Source: a virus
Strand: one strand, 5' to 3'
DNA length: 23,886 nucleotides
IMG/VR virus record: IMGVR_UViG_3300026484_000266
Location: 1 to 23,886 of that record
Under the pieces are notes generated by a model. It ran no database searches. It was not told where the DNA came from and was given only the letters and a program-made list of their open reading frames with translations. The translations under genes and the position numbers were made by a program. Below are positions 12,901-19,324 of the stretch, piece after piece. The stretch's first letter is position 1, and the number at the start of each line of letters is the position of its first letter.

Positions 12901-15225
12901 ATGTAAATTAATTTGTTGTTTTGCAAGTGCAATTAATTTTTGTGCTTTATTTATTTCACTATCAGTAACAAAATTAATTGCCTGTTTATAAGATAATTGT
13001 TTAGTAGCAACTTGATTTGTTGCTGTTAAATACTCTCTTAATTTTTGTTTAACACTTTCAGCAAGTTCTTTATTATTTAAAAGCTGTCGTCCAAGTTGCT
13101 TATTAGTAGCAATAATTCTTAACAATTCATCTCTTAAAATTTTAGTATTTTTTATACCTAAACCACTCCAATCATATAAAGCACTATCAGAAAATAACCA
13201 ATTTAAAGTTTTTGCTGGGTTTTCAATAAAGTTTTTTTTCAACATATCTGCTTGATAATAATTCATATTATGCATTTTTTGTACTAACTCATAAGCTTGC
13301 GCTAAGGATAAAACTTCTTCTTTTTCTCTTTTTAGAGATTTTATTTTTACACCAAGCGCTTCAATTTCCTTATTAATTTGTTCTACTCTACCATGATAAT
13401 GAATATTCTCATAATATTTTTTTAGCTCTATTAATTTTTTATACTTCTCACTTAATGCAATTAATTTCTTAGTTTTATCATCAGCAAATAATTCCATGAA
13501 ACCAGCTATTGCATTAGCACCTGCTTTTACAATTGCATCAAATTTTAAAGCAAGTTCTCCTAATAAGTTTTTAAATCTTTGCCATATATTAACATAACTT
13601 TCAGCAATAACACTTGCTTCTTGTAATCCATCAGTAGAAACTTTTTTTAGTTTAAAAAATTGATTAATAACCTCACTTGATGTATTTCTTAACGCCGCTA
13701 ATGTTTGTCTATCTAAAACTTGTAATTGTCCAATTAAATTATTAAAATCAGTATTATTTAATTCTTGTAATCTTTTAATAACTTGAAGGAAAGCTTCTTC
13801 TGCTTCTTTACCACCCTTTTGCAATTTGCTAATAAGAATTTTTTGGTTTATACCGATTGCATCAAAAAATTCTCTTATTTTAGCTTTATTTGTAACTAAT
13901 AAAGTAGCAAATCTTCTTATTTCTGTACCAACAGTAGAAGCGTTATTACCTGCGTTATTCAATGCAATAGCTAATGCCCCTACCATATCAACTGTCAAAC
14001 CAACCGATTTAGCAGTAGCCAAAGCATAGTTTGCAAAAGTAGAAATATCTTCAACACTCATTCTTGAAGCATTTGCAATATAAGCAATTTTATTTCCTAA
14101 AACAACTATGGGGTCAATACCTTTATAAACAGCTTTTATCATTTCTTCATAGTTTTCTTTAAAAGTAACAATAGTATTTGTAGCGGCTTCATAACTATCA
14201 CCTGTTAACATTGCCAATTCAACAACAACTTTTGTAGCTTCTTTGACTTGTGATGGGTCAATACCAGCCCTTCCTAAATCAAGAGCCGCTTTATTTATTT
14301 CTTCCAAACTCCCACCAAAAGTTTTAGCTAAACTTAAAAAAGAATGTTCTAATTGTCCTGCTGATACAGAAGTTAAACTTAAAATAGCTTGTAATCTTCT
14401 TGTAGTTAAATCTACTTCTGATATATATGTAACAGCATTTTTTAGAACTTGTATCAATCCATAAATACTTGCATAAACACTTGCATAAGCTACTGCTCTT
14501 TTACTGATTTCTTTAAACCAAGCAATGCTATCTACTTTTTTTAATTCAATACTTATATTTTTTACTTTTGTTTCATATGTTTTAAATGCATCAATTTCTT
14601 GTTTTAAAAGGGAATTTCGTTTAGCAATAGCCGCATGTACTTTATTTAGCTTATTTATATCCCCTTCTGCTAATGCTTTTTCTCTTTCCATTAATAATCT
14701 ATTATATTTTAGAATTAATTTAGATATTCTTTTTTCTTCTTCCTCTAAAACATCTTTTACATATTCTTTTGCCGCCTTAATTGTTTTTGAGGAAGCCCAC
14801 TTTTCTTGTGTTTCTATTAATTGTTCTAAATTAAATTTAAGTTTATCATAAGCTTCTTGTAGTTTTAAATAATCTTTTAAATGACTTTTTACATTTTGAG
14901 ATTGTAAATCTTTCCTTAAAGATTTAAAAACACTTTCTGAATATGCAACTGTTTGTGCTAATTTCTGTAAAGCTTTTATACTTTCATCAATATTTTGTTT
15001 ATTAAATTTGGTCTCTTTTGATATATCAGCTAAATTTTTTGCAAAATTTTTTAAAATAGTTGCTTGTGTTTCTTGTCCTATTGAAGCAAACAAAATTGAT
15101 AGTTGTTCCATTTTTGGAAGCAAAGTATTAACATGTGATTTCAAAGCGGCTAAACTTTTTTCTAATTGTTTCGTATTACCCTTAAAATCTAATAAAATTT
15201 CTGAGTGAAAACTTGTATTATTCAT
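9907..15225 (-). CDS. Tail tape measure protein, 1772 aa
   Basis: This is the largest gene, placed where tape measure genes sit, between the chaperone region and the distal tail genes. Residues 1-250 are coiled coil (LEKSLAALKSHVNTLLPKMEQ). A TP901-type core follows at about 275-500 (SFLSLAKTFGGSLEEINKAALDLGRAGIDPSQV). Helical regions continue to about 1480. The end (about 1680-1740) has AEGGYTGAGTYKD then VAGVVHENEWVAPKWML, a common C-terminal motif of tape measures. It sets tail length and is extruded during DNA entry. Using the usual 0.15 nm per residue, it predicts a tail near 260 nm, long for a 24-kb genome. Residues about 1528-1587 contain a perfect 29-aa tandem duplication. It overlaps the previous stop by one base (TAATG). 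Confidence 0.93.
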   Translation of the reverse strand: MNNTSFHSEILLDFKGNTKQLEKSLAALKSHVNTLLPKMEQLSILFASIGQETQATILKNFAKNLADISKETKFNKQNIDESIKALQKLAQTVAYSESVFKSLRKDLQSQNVKSHLKDYLKLQEAYDKLKFNLEQLIETQEKWASSKTIKAAKEYVKDVLEEEEKRISKLILKYNRLLMEREKALAEGDINKLNKVHAAIAKRNSLLKQEIDAFKTYETKVKNISIELKKVDSIAWFKEISKRAVAYASVYASIYGLIQVLKNAVTYISEVDLTTRRLQAILSLTSVSAGQLEHSFLSLAKTFGGSLEEINKAALDLGRAGIDPSQVKEATKVVVELAMLTGDSYEAATNTIVTFKENYEEMIKAVYKGIDPIVVLGNKIAYIANASRMSVEDISTFANYALATAKSVGLTVDMVGALAIALNNAGNNASTVGTEIRRFATLLVTNKAKIREFFDAIGINQKILISKLQKGGKEAEEAFLQVIKRLQELNNTDFNNLIGQLQVLDRQTLAALRNTSSEVINQFFKLKKVSTDGLQEASVIAESYVNIWQRFKNLLGELALKFDAIVKAGANAIAGFMELFADDKTKKLIALSEKYKKLIELKKYYENIHYHGRVEQINKEIEALGVKIKSLKREKEEVLSLAQAYELVQKMHNMNYYQADMLKKNFIENPAKTLNWLFSDSALYDWSGLGIKNTKILRDELLRIIATNKQLGRQLLNNKELAESVKQKLREYLTATNQVATKQLSYKQAINFVTDSEINKAQKLIALAKQQINLHMIDKKEIVELNSILDKFINRQQKAISKYLTEIKEVSKHFKTSLYEDVKSKDPLKASTELQKILTTGVFKGKSLNKEELIVVEKLYSFYQKIVKLEQLRLRLHEKQKSARHTRSTIKNTKNNDLALYQQIHNLYINVLPDNEKIKEWYQQQLKKVNQIQDVLLRQKALNELNLVYESKKVEILNKQNKAYDNLYKKAQKAYKEIQKALTPTDLYGAQAKAYEIKKKAIEAGFSGEKLKQALKDLDAWNTRQLEKIEQKQLGFDDNTYKAYKDLAKSFGKESAKNFASALMIFMNSNDFNSFFTGVSKHLAKNYGKEGAIAGFLVTNTQKLLSTLFENQYNLIRKHYQPHIDMYNKQSRDEQFRSKVYTLFGYEGFGQLAKLKSDLKDFYAKKETYLQNYELMKRSKKYKENIQTALETGSIAAGFTASAWFDGGAVLQGLNMAMNAQKWADEATGFTTFQKEFVQSVENMKQALQTFVDDLVDLANSIYKNIDDYRNIYDEITGTNTYALQRRKEAIEEVKKYTDDLSKNGLTELVQNILAQSKKAVESIIATTQDINKLTDFKNLNKYGIAVDALNSKLKESIQIVSKLITQQNKANISLTKYIVTLKKGIGEDTSSDEITLQADAAKAIQEYEKGSISYDELLNRVKAYQEAAGIKANDKIITALENIKQMSTKDYLKAIMENTSNAIALPDAQVEALQDPELKTLEVIKDTRNLVEKLLGFLTTTLNSQMTDIVNILFPMLDITRAILDTLRGFFGWFKPLFLGLNNIGGKITSTLSTMLRGFFGWFKPLFLGLNNIGGKITSTLSTMLSTFSGKFDDLLKTVVQSAIGIIKNSLSTLQGGLANIGGNVLALTGHIVTNAIKNVHSLTHSVTHGIHRVFHKFGFAEGGYTGAGTYKDATGEKVAGVVHENEWVAPKWMLKRYPELFKWLENGRINGNLQIPTIVTQPVQVNLMSYELSIKELQTTNTLLKEQLIVQQKMHRLLQKIEEEGINVLS
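10466..10644. repeat. Exact 87-bp tandem duplication in the tape measure gene
   Basis: The block 10466-10552 repeats without mismatch from 10553, continuing to 10644, where the copies diverge. The period is 87 bp, or 29 codons, so the frame is kept. The protein shows RGFFGWFKPLFLGLNNIGGK twice. Perfect identity at DNA level points to a recent event. Confidence 0.95.
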
Positions 15226-15872
15226 TATTTATCCTTTTCAATCTCCCTTGCTTCCAATTCTTTTATAAGTGAAGAAATTTTAGAACTATACTCAATAAAT
15301 CCCAACGTCTGATCGTAAACACTACCATTTTCTGGTAATATTCCTTTATCAAAATACCTATATGCTTCAAATGCATTATTTAACAATTCTTTATTTATTT
15401 CTACTTCATAAATAGGACAATATGTCCATAGTTTTCCAGCGGCGTAAATTTGTGTTATCTCTCTTTCTTCTTCCTTTAAAAATTTACACCCTCTACTTTC
15501 TTGTAATCCAAGTTCTTTACAAGCCTTACAATTCCAAGTATCAGACTTTAAATTTTTATCATTTAATAACCAAAACAAATCTTCAAGTTTTTGTAATTCT
15601 TCTTCTGAAACTACTGATTTATTAATTATTTCTTCAAATAAATTATCAATATCACTATCAGCTAAATAATCTATAATAGTTTTATCTGATAAAGCAGTTT
15701 CTACTATTTTTAACTTATATAAAGGAGTAACCCTATTTCCTTTTAAATAAAGAGAAGCTAAATCTAATAGCTCTCTTTTAGTTAATACTCTATAATAAGC
15801 TACGTCGTAACGTAAATCATTTTTATTATTATAAACTTCAACAGGATATTTTTCTTTATAAATAGGTGTCAT
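15225..15872 (-). CDS. Tail protein between chaperone and tape measure, 215 aa
   Basis: It lies where the second tail assembly chaperone (T or GT) is expected. It has its own ATG at 15872 directly after TAA, so it is not made by frameshift from the preceding gene. Residues 1-110 are helical. Cys at 115, 118, 129 and 152 are spaced like a zinc-binding site (NCKACKELGLQESRGC, later YCPIYEV). The rest is helical to the end. It may help fold or load the tape measure. It overlaps the tape measure start by one base (TAATG), so coupled translation is likely. The cysteine arrangement is seen; metal binding is inference. Confidence 0.72.
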   Translation of the reverse strand: MTPIYKEKYPVEVYNNKNDLRYDVAYYRVLTKRELLDLASLYLKGNRVTPLYKLKIVETALSDKTIIDYLADSDIDNLFEEIINKSVVSEEELQKLEDLFWLLNDKNLKSDTWNCKACKELGLQESRGCKFLKEEEREITQIYAAGKLWTYCPIYEVEINKELLNNAFEAYRYFDKGILPENGSVYDQTLGFIEYSSKISSLIKELEAREIEKDK

Positions 15873-15882
15873 TTACCGCTCT

Positions 15883-16290
15883 TTACTTTGCTTCCTCTAC
15901 ATTACCTAAATAAATATCAGCATTTTGTGGGTCTTTTGAAACTGCTATAATAACATTCCCAACTTCTTGAATAAAATCATCAGGCAACATTTCAATAAAT
16001 TCTTGTGATAAAACTCCATGTTCCTTTTTTGGTTTTATTTCATTACCATTTTCATCTATTAATCCTTGAATATCAATAACTGCTGTCTTAAATACTTCTA
16101 AAATATAAGTTGCATTAGCAACAGTTATTGTTTGGTCCGGGTTAATTCTAATTAATTTATCTTCTAACGCCGCTCTTTCAGCCTTAGTTAAAGGTTTAAA
16201 AATAACTTTAACAGGATTTTCCTTGCCTCTCTCTTCTACTGGAATATATGTAAATTCTTTTTTTTCTTGTTTAATTACTTTAATTGCCAT
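15883..16290 (-). CDS. Tail assembly chaperone, 135 aa
   Basis: This is a small acidic protein placed between the tail tube and tape measure genes, as are gpG-type chaperones. Residues 1-30 are beta-like (KVIKQEKKEFTYIPVEERG). Next comes the segment VIFKPLTKAERAALEDKLIRI (about 28-48), a pattern often seen in these chaperones ('f-x-p-L-t-x-a-e-r-a'). The C-terminal half is helical (SQEFIEMLPDDFIQEVGNVII). It probably protects the tape measure before tube assembly. Start: ATG at 16290 with AAAGGAGAGATAA; the leader matches that of the gene at 2759. A hairpin at 16318-16353 separates it from the tube gene. Confidence 0.75.
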   Translation of the reverse strand: MAIKVIKQEKKEFTYIPVEERGKENPVKVIFKPLTKAERAALEDKLIRINPDQTITVANATYILEVFKTAVIDIQGLIDENGNEIKPKKEHGVLSQEFIEMLPDDFIQEVGNVIIAVSKDPQNADIYLGNVEEAK

Positions 16291-16303
16291 TTATCTCTCC
16301 TTT

Positions 16304-16317
16304 TATAAAATTTTATA
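16304..16317 (-). repeat. Palindromic leader TATAAAATTTTATA, second copy
   Basis: The perfect 14-bp palindrome is followed on the - strand by AAAGGAGAGATAA and ATG. A second copy at 2729-2742 on the + strand is followed by the same sequence with three extra bases, then ATG at 2759. The two leaders belong to unrelated genes in opposite operons. It may be a shared promoter -10 (TATAAA) or translation module. Confidence 0.65.
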
Positions 16318-16353
16318 GGCTATAATAAACAACCTTAATTATTTATTATAGCC
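16318..16353 (-). other. 12-bp-stem hairpin between tail tube and chaperone genes
   Basis: GGCTATAATAAA (16318-16329) pairs exactly with TTTATTATAGCC (16342-16353) across a 12-base loop. It lacks a strong T tract on the - strand (TATAAAATTTTATA follows), so it may be a weak attenuator, an RNA-processing site or an mRNA stabiliser that sets tube protein above chaperone levels. Confidence 0.6.
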
Positions 16354-16368
16354 CATAAGGGCAAAGTG

Positions 16369-17394
16369 TTAAGATTTAACACCTAAATAGAAAACTTCAT
16401 TTCTTGTACTATCTTTTTCTGCTTTAAATGATACAGTAACCTCAATAAGGCCATTTGAATTATCATTAATTTGTACTTCTGTAACTTTAATTCTTGGACA
16501 ATATGCACCAATATGTTGACTTCCTTTTGGTATATCAAGGAATATTTGTCCAATAGTTTGATTTGTCAAGTCATCAAGATAACTGAAATCTTCAAATAAT
16601 ATCGTAAATTGTCCAGTAATTGTTTTTTCAACAAACACTTTATCTACATAACCTTCTGATGTAATACTTTCAACCGAAGTAATCTTATTTTCAATATTTA
16701 TAGTTAAATTATGTGCATTAGTTGTTGTATTATTATAAGTAAATTTAGCATTTTTACCTACAAAAGGTGTATCACTTGGTGGTGTACAAGCTGGTTTTGT
16801 TTGTCCTGTTTCTGTTTCATACCCCGCACCTTCAAGAGAAAAAGATGCTAAGAGAATATCAGCTTGTGTAAAATTCAAATCCATTTTGCTAACAACAAGC
16901 CCAGTAGCTACAAGAACAGCATCACCACTATCATAAAATTTCTTAACAGCTACTGATGTTTTATCACCATCTTTAACTTTGTAAATTGTTGCATCTCCTG
17001 CATGATCTGCATCTGCTTCATTTATTTCATTTACATCTGTTGCTCCATCAGCAGTTTTTCCTATAAAACCACCTGTTCCTTTATCCCCAGTTGCTACATT
17101 TTTTTCACCCATAGCGGCAACATATAAAACATCTGCATACATTTGTGGATGACCATCAGCATCTTTATCTGGTATCATTTCTACATCAATTGACCCACTT
17201 GCTGTGAACCTCACAGGAATTCCTGCTTCTGAAATTAATGAACAAGGAACTGATTTACGTTCAATAATGTCAACTTTTGGTGCAACATCTGCTTTTGCAG
17301 TCAATACAATATCACTATCTGAAAAAGCCGGTGCAACATTGTAAGTAGTCTCTTCTTTAATAAGAGTAATTATCCCTCTTGTTTTTCTTGCCAT
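16369..17394 (-). CDS. Major tail tube protein, 341 aa
   Basis: The N-terminus (MARKTRGIITLIKEETTYNVAP) and the overall beta-rich sequence match tail tube proteins of siphoviruses. The position between the tail terminator and the chaperone agrees. The protein is large for the family (often 200-300 aa). Residues about 100-160 (MGEKNVATGDKGTGGFIGK, ADGATDVNEIN) look like an inserted surface loop, and the last 100 residues (IFLDIPKGSQHIGAYCPRIK, then LIEVTVSFKAEKD) complete a beta fold. It would polymerise into the tube through which DNA passes. Start: ATG at 17394 with AAGGAG. It is followed by a 12-bp stem hairpin, consistent with high expression of a major virion protein. Confidence 0.85.
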   Translation of the reverse strand: MARKTRGIITLIKEETTYNVAPAFSDSDIVLTAKADVAPKVDIIERKSVPCSLISEAGIPVRFTASGSIDVEMIPDKDADGHPQMYADVLYVAAMGEKNVATGDKGTGGFIGKTADGATDVNEINEADADHAGDATIYKVKDGDKTSVAVKKFYDSGDAVLVATGLVVSKMDLNFTQADILLASFSLEGAGYETETGQTKPACTPPSDTPFVGKNAKFTYNNTTTNAHNLTINIENKITSVESITSEGYVDKVFVEKTITGQFTILFEDFSYLDDLTNQTIGQIFLDIPKGSQHIGAYCPRIKVTEVQINDNSNGLIEVTVSFKAEKDSTRNEVFYLGVKS

Positions 17395-17403
17395 TTATTC
17401 TCC

Positions 17404-17811
17404 TTATATATTTTGTCTATAATAAGCAATTATTGTTAATTCAGCAAGTTGATAAGGATACAATATTCCTCCATCTTGCTGAATTTTATCAACATATATG
17501 TCTAAAACCAATGTCTTCAAAACCTCATCTCGTTGAATTACTTGCTCTACATTTTCTATTAAATCACTTAAAACATCTGTATAATTAGTAGAACCAGCTT
17601 TTGCATAAATCATAGCCGTTATTTTTAAAGTATTTTGAAAAATACAACTTGTAACTTCTACTCTATTTCTTTTTTCTTCATCTATAACAACCGCAATAGT
17701 TGGAAAAGTTTTTACATTCGGAACAGGTGGTAATACGCCATTTAGTACTTTTTTAAAAATACCTGATTTTACTAATGCATTAATTAATGCATTTATCACT
17801 TTTTTTCTCAT
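17404..17811 (-). CDS. Tail terminator protein, 135 aa
   Basis: A short alpha-beta protein placed directly before the tail tube gene, as are gpU-like tail terminators. It begins with a basic helix (RKKVINALINALVKSG). It then has PTIAVVIDEEKRNRVEV and CIFQNTLKITAMIYAKAG, typical strands of this family, a helix (VLSDLIENVEQVIQ), and a final strand QLAELTIIAYY. It caps the completed tail and joins it to the head. Start: ATG at 17811 immediately after the stop of the previous gene, with AAGGA upstream. The assignment depends on gene order and fold pattern more than on exact motifs. Confidence 0.7.
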   Translation of the reverse strand: MRKKVINALINALVKSGIFKKVLNGVLPPVPNVKTFPTIAVVIDEEKRNRVEVTSCIFQNTLKITAMIYAKAGSTNYTDVLSDLIENVEQVIQRDEVLKTLVLDIYVDKIQQDGGILYPYQLAELTIIAYYRQNI

Positions 17812-18333
17812 TTAAATTGTCCTTATTAACCTCTGTAATTTGCTTGTTTTAAAAAAATTATGCAATAATTGTTTAGCAGATACAACACCATTACCACCAC
17901 TAACTAACGTTCTTGTAGTCCATCCTTTCCACCCGGGGGTATCTTTACTATTCCACGCTTCATTAGTATATAAAGCATGTTTTGATAAAAAGTTAAACCA
18001 TACATCTAAAACAACACTATGTTTTCTTAGAGTATCTATTTGTATAACTTCTGTTTTAACAGAATTTCTTAATTCTCCTGAATTTAAATATGGAAATTTT
18101 CTACTTCTTGGATAACGCTTTTTATGTAACATTTGTTTAGGAATTACATCACTCAATCTTTGTTTAACTTCTTCCACCCATTTTTGTTGTTCTTGTTCTA
18201 AGGCAGTTTTAATTGACCTAACAATAACATTAGTAAATTTTTCACTAAATACCCCCTCTATTTCTACCAAAATTATTTGAGTTAACTCCGTAGTATCTGT
18301 ATTTACAAAATCAATTTTTTTAATTTTAGTCAT
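17812..18333 (-). CDS. Head-tail joining / HK97 gp10-like protein, 173 aa
   Basis: It lies between the connector and tail terminator genes, the usual place for HK97 gp10-like completion proteins. The N-terminal half is helical (TELTQIILVEIEGVFSEKFTN, then IVRSIKTALEQEQQKWVEEV). Next comes PRSRKFPYLNSGELRNSVKTE, where 'sG-x-L-r-x-S-v' is common in gp10-like proteins. The C-terminus contains W and G-rich segments (NSKDTPGWKGWTTR). It should help join head to tail. Start: ATG at 18333 with AGGAG. The match is pattern-level; a minor tail protein is possible. Confidence 0.72.
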   Translation of the reverse strand: MTKIKKIDFVNTDTTELTQIILVEIEGVFSEKFTNVIVRSIKTALEQEQQKWVEEVKQRLSDVIPKQMLHKKRYPRSRKFPYLNSGELRNSVKTEVIQIDTLRKHSVVLDVWFNFLSKHALYTNEAWNSKDTPGWKGWTTRTLVSGGNGVVSAKQLLHNFFKTSKLQRLIRTI

Positions 18334-18342
18334 TTATTGCTC

Positions 18343-18876
18343 CTATATAAATATAGCTCTATAAGGAGCAATAAGCATAAAAAATTCAGGAGGTATATTT
18401 TTCAACATTTTTATTCTACCTCCCAAAGGATCTGTCATATACTCCATTTCTTCCCCAGAATTTTCAGCACTTTGTGACAATTTAGAAGTTAATATAAATA
18501 CAGCAATTTTCAAATCATAAGGTATTTCATCAAACCCTAATTTATATGTTACCTCCGCATTTTTTATACCCTTAGGAAAAGGATTATTTATAGATTTTAG
18601 CACATTTCCTTTTAGATATAAATCATCTAAATCCCACTCTTTATCATTTATAACAACTTTTGTAACCTCTATATTATTACTTGGTAATAATATTGTATTT
18701 CCTAATACCGAAAACTTTTCTGTTATTTCATTAGTTTTCTTTAAATAAATACCATAAGTTTTGTTTAAAAACTTTTCAACAGATGATAACATCATAGATA
18801 TTTTATCGTCTTTATCTGCATCATTTAAATCAATATCTTTATATAATTTAAATTCATCCAATAAATAATGAGCCAT
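18343..18876 (-). CDS. Head-tail connector (adaptor) protein, 177 aa
   Basis: The first 40 residues (LLDEFKLYKDIDLNDADKDD then KISMMLSSVEKFLNKTYG) show the mixed helical start of gp6-like adaptors. Those adaptors add a ring below the portal. Residues about 55-110 are beta-rich (FSVLGNTILLPSNNIEVTKV, then KEWDLDDLYL). The rest returns to a helix (IPYDLKIAVFILTSKLSQSAE) and ends with DPLGGRIKMLKNIPPEFFML. The longer insert between helices is a family feature. The gene starts one base inside the previous stop (TAATG), implying coupled translation. Assigned from fold pattern and gene order. Confidence 0.75.
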   Translation of the reverse strand: MAHYLLDEFKLYKDIDLNDADKDDKISMMLSSVEKFLNKTYGIYLKKTNEITEKFSVLGNTILLPSNNIEVTKVVINDKEWDLDDLYLKGNVLKSINNPFPKGIKNAEVTYKLGFDEIPYDLKIAVFILTSKLSQSAENSGEEMEYMTDPLGGRIKMLKNIPPEFFMLIAPYRAIFI

Positions 18877-19109
18877 TATTTATCCTTTGTTTTGCCTCTC
18901 GTCCTTTTAGCAGGCTCTTTTGTTACTACAACCTTTTCTTCTTTTAAAGCAGTTGGTTTAGTTTTTTCTTCTTCAAACTCAAACATATTACTAAAATTAG
19001 TTTTTAGATATTCATACATCTCTTTTGAAACTTTTACCCTTTGCTTAAATATAAAGGTCTTACCTTTTGATTCCATCTGTCCCTTTGTCTTCTTTGTAAC
19101 ATAAAACAT
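18876..19109 (-). CDS. Hypothetical basic protein, 77 aa
   Basis: Not recognised. It is short, rich in Lys and Glu, with a basic last third (KVVVTKEPAKRTRGKTKDK). Residues 1-40 may form a small fold with several aromatic residues (VSKEMYEYLKTNFSNMFEFEE). A basic tail suggests contact with DNA or an acidic partner. It has an excellent ribosome-binding site (GAGGAGG, 6 bases before ATG 19109), and its start follows a 17-bp stem hairpin and a tRNA-like gene. Small proteins at this place in head operons often help join head parts, which is inference. Confidence 0.65.
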   Translation of the reverse strand: MFYVTKKTKGQMESKGKTFIFKQRVKVSKEMYEYLKTNFSNMFEFEEEKTKPTALKEEKVVVTKEPAKRTRGKTKDK

Positions 19110-19120
19110 AATACCTCCTC

Positions 19121-19167
19121 AAAATATTTTATTGTAACAATTTTAAGTTCTTACAATAAAATATTTT
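19121..19167 (-). other. 17-bp-stem hairpin next to the tRNA-like sequence
   Basis: AAAATATTTTATTGTAA (19121-19137) pairs perfectly with its complement at 19151-19167 across a 13-base loop. On the - strand it starts at the last base of the tRNA-like CCA and ends 2 bases before GAGGAGG of the 77-aa gene. It may be a 3'-processing or mRNA-stabilising structure, or a weak terminator ending in ATTTT. Confidence 0.7.
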
Positions 19168-19238
19168 GGCTGGGTAAGTCTCTAACCTACGACCTAATGG
19201 TTAACAACCATTCGTTCTACCAACTGAACTACTACCCA
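19167..19238 (-). tRNA. tRNA-Asn (GTT)-like sequence, T-arm/acceptor damaged
   Basis: The - strand reads as a tRNA-Asn. D-arm stem GTTC/GAAC has the usual AGTTGGTA loop. The anticodon stem AATGG/CCATT holds a TTGTTAA loop with anticodon GTT. CCA is encoded at the end, and TGGGTAG can pair with TTACCCA. It is 72 nt with CCA, about 4 nt short. If the acceptor pairs fully, the T-stem GTAGG/CTTAC cannot form as well, because they share TTAC. The loop TTAGAGA also lacks the usual C56. A slip deletion between TACC repeats would explain this. It may be a pseudo-tRNA or an unusual functional one. It is in late-operon direction, between capsid and connector genes. Confidence 0.6.
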
Positions 19239-19287
19239 CTAAAATAGATTAAACTACTATAAAATTAATTATATCCACTCATTCTTT

Positions 19288-19313
19288 AAAAAGGTAAGGG
19301 GGAATAATCCCCT
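19288..19313 (-). terminator. Likely terminator after the major capsid gene
   Basis: On the - strand GGGG (19312-19309) pairs with CCCC (19302-19299) around ATTATT, and TTTTT lies a few bases later (19292-19288). The stem is short but GC-rich in an AT-rich region. A TATAAT box (19273-19268) lies between it and the tRNA-like sequence, so the latter may have its own promoter. Confidence 0.5.
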
Positions 19314-19324
19314 ATTAACTAATT

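Noticed and set aside
15873-15900. Programmed frameshift joining chaperone and the next gene
   Set aside because: The downstream frame has TAA immediately before its ATG, and no slippery run is evident near the end of the upstream gene.
19167-19238. tRNA-like sequence as a phage attachment site
   Set aside because: attP normally carries only part of a tRNA and lies by an integrase gene; here almost a whole tRNA lies between structural genes and no integrase is visible.
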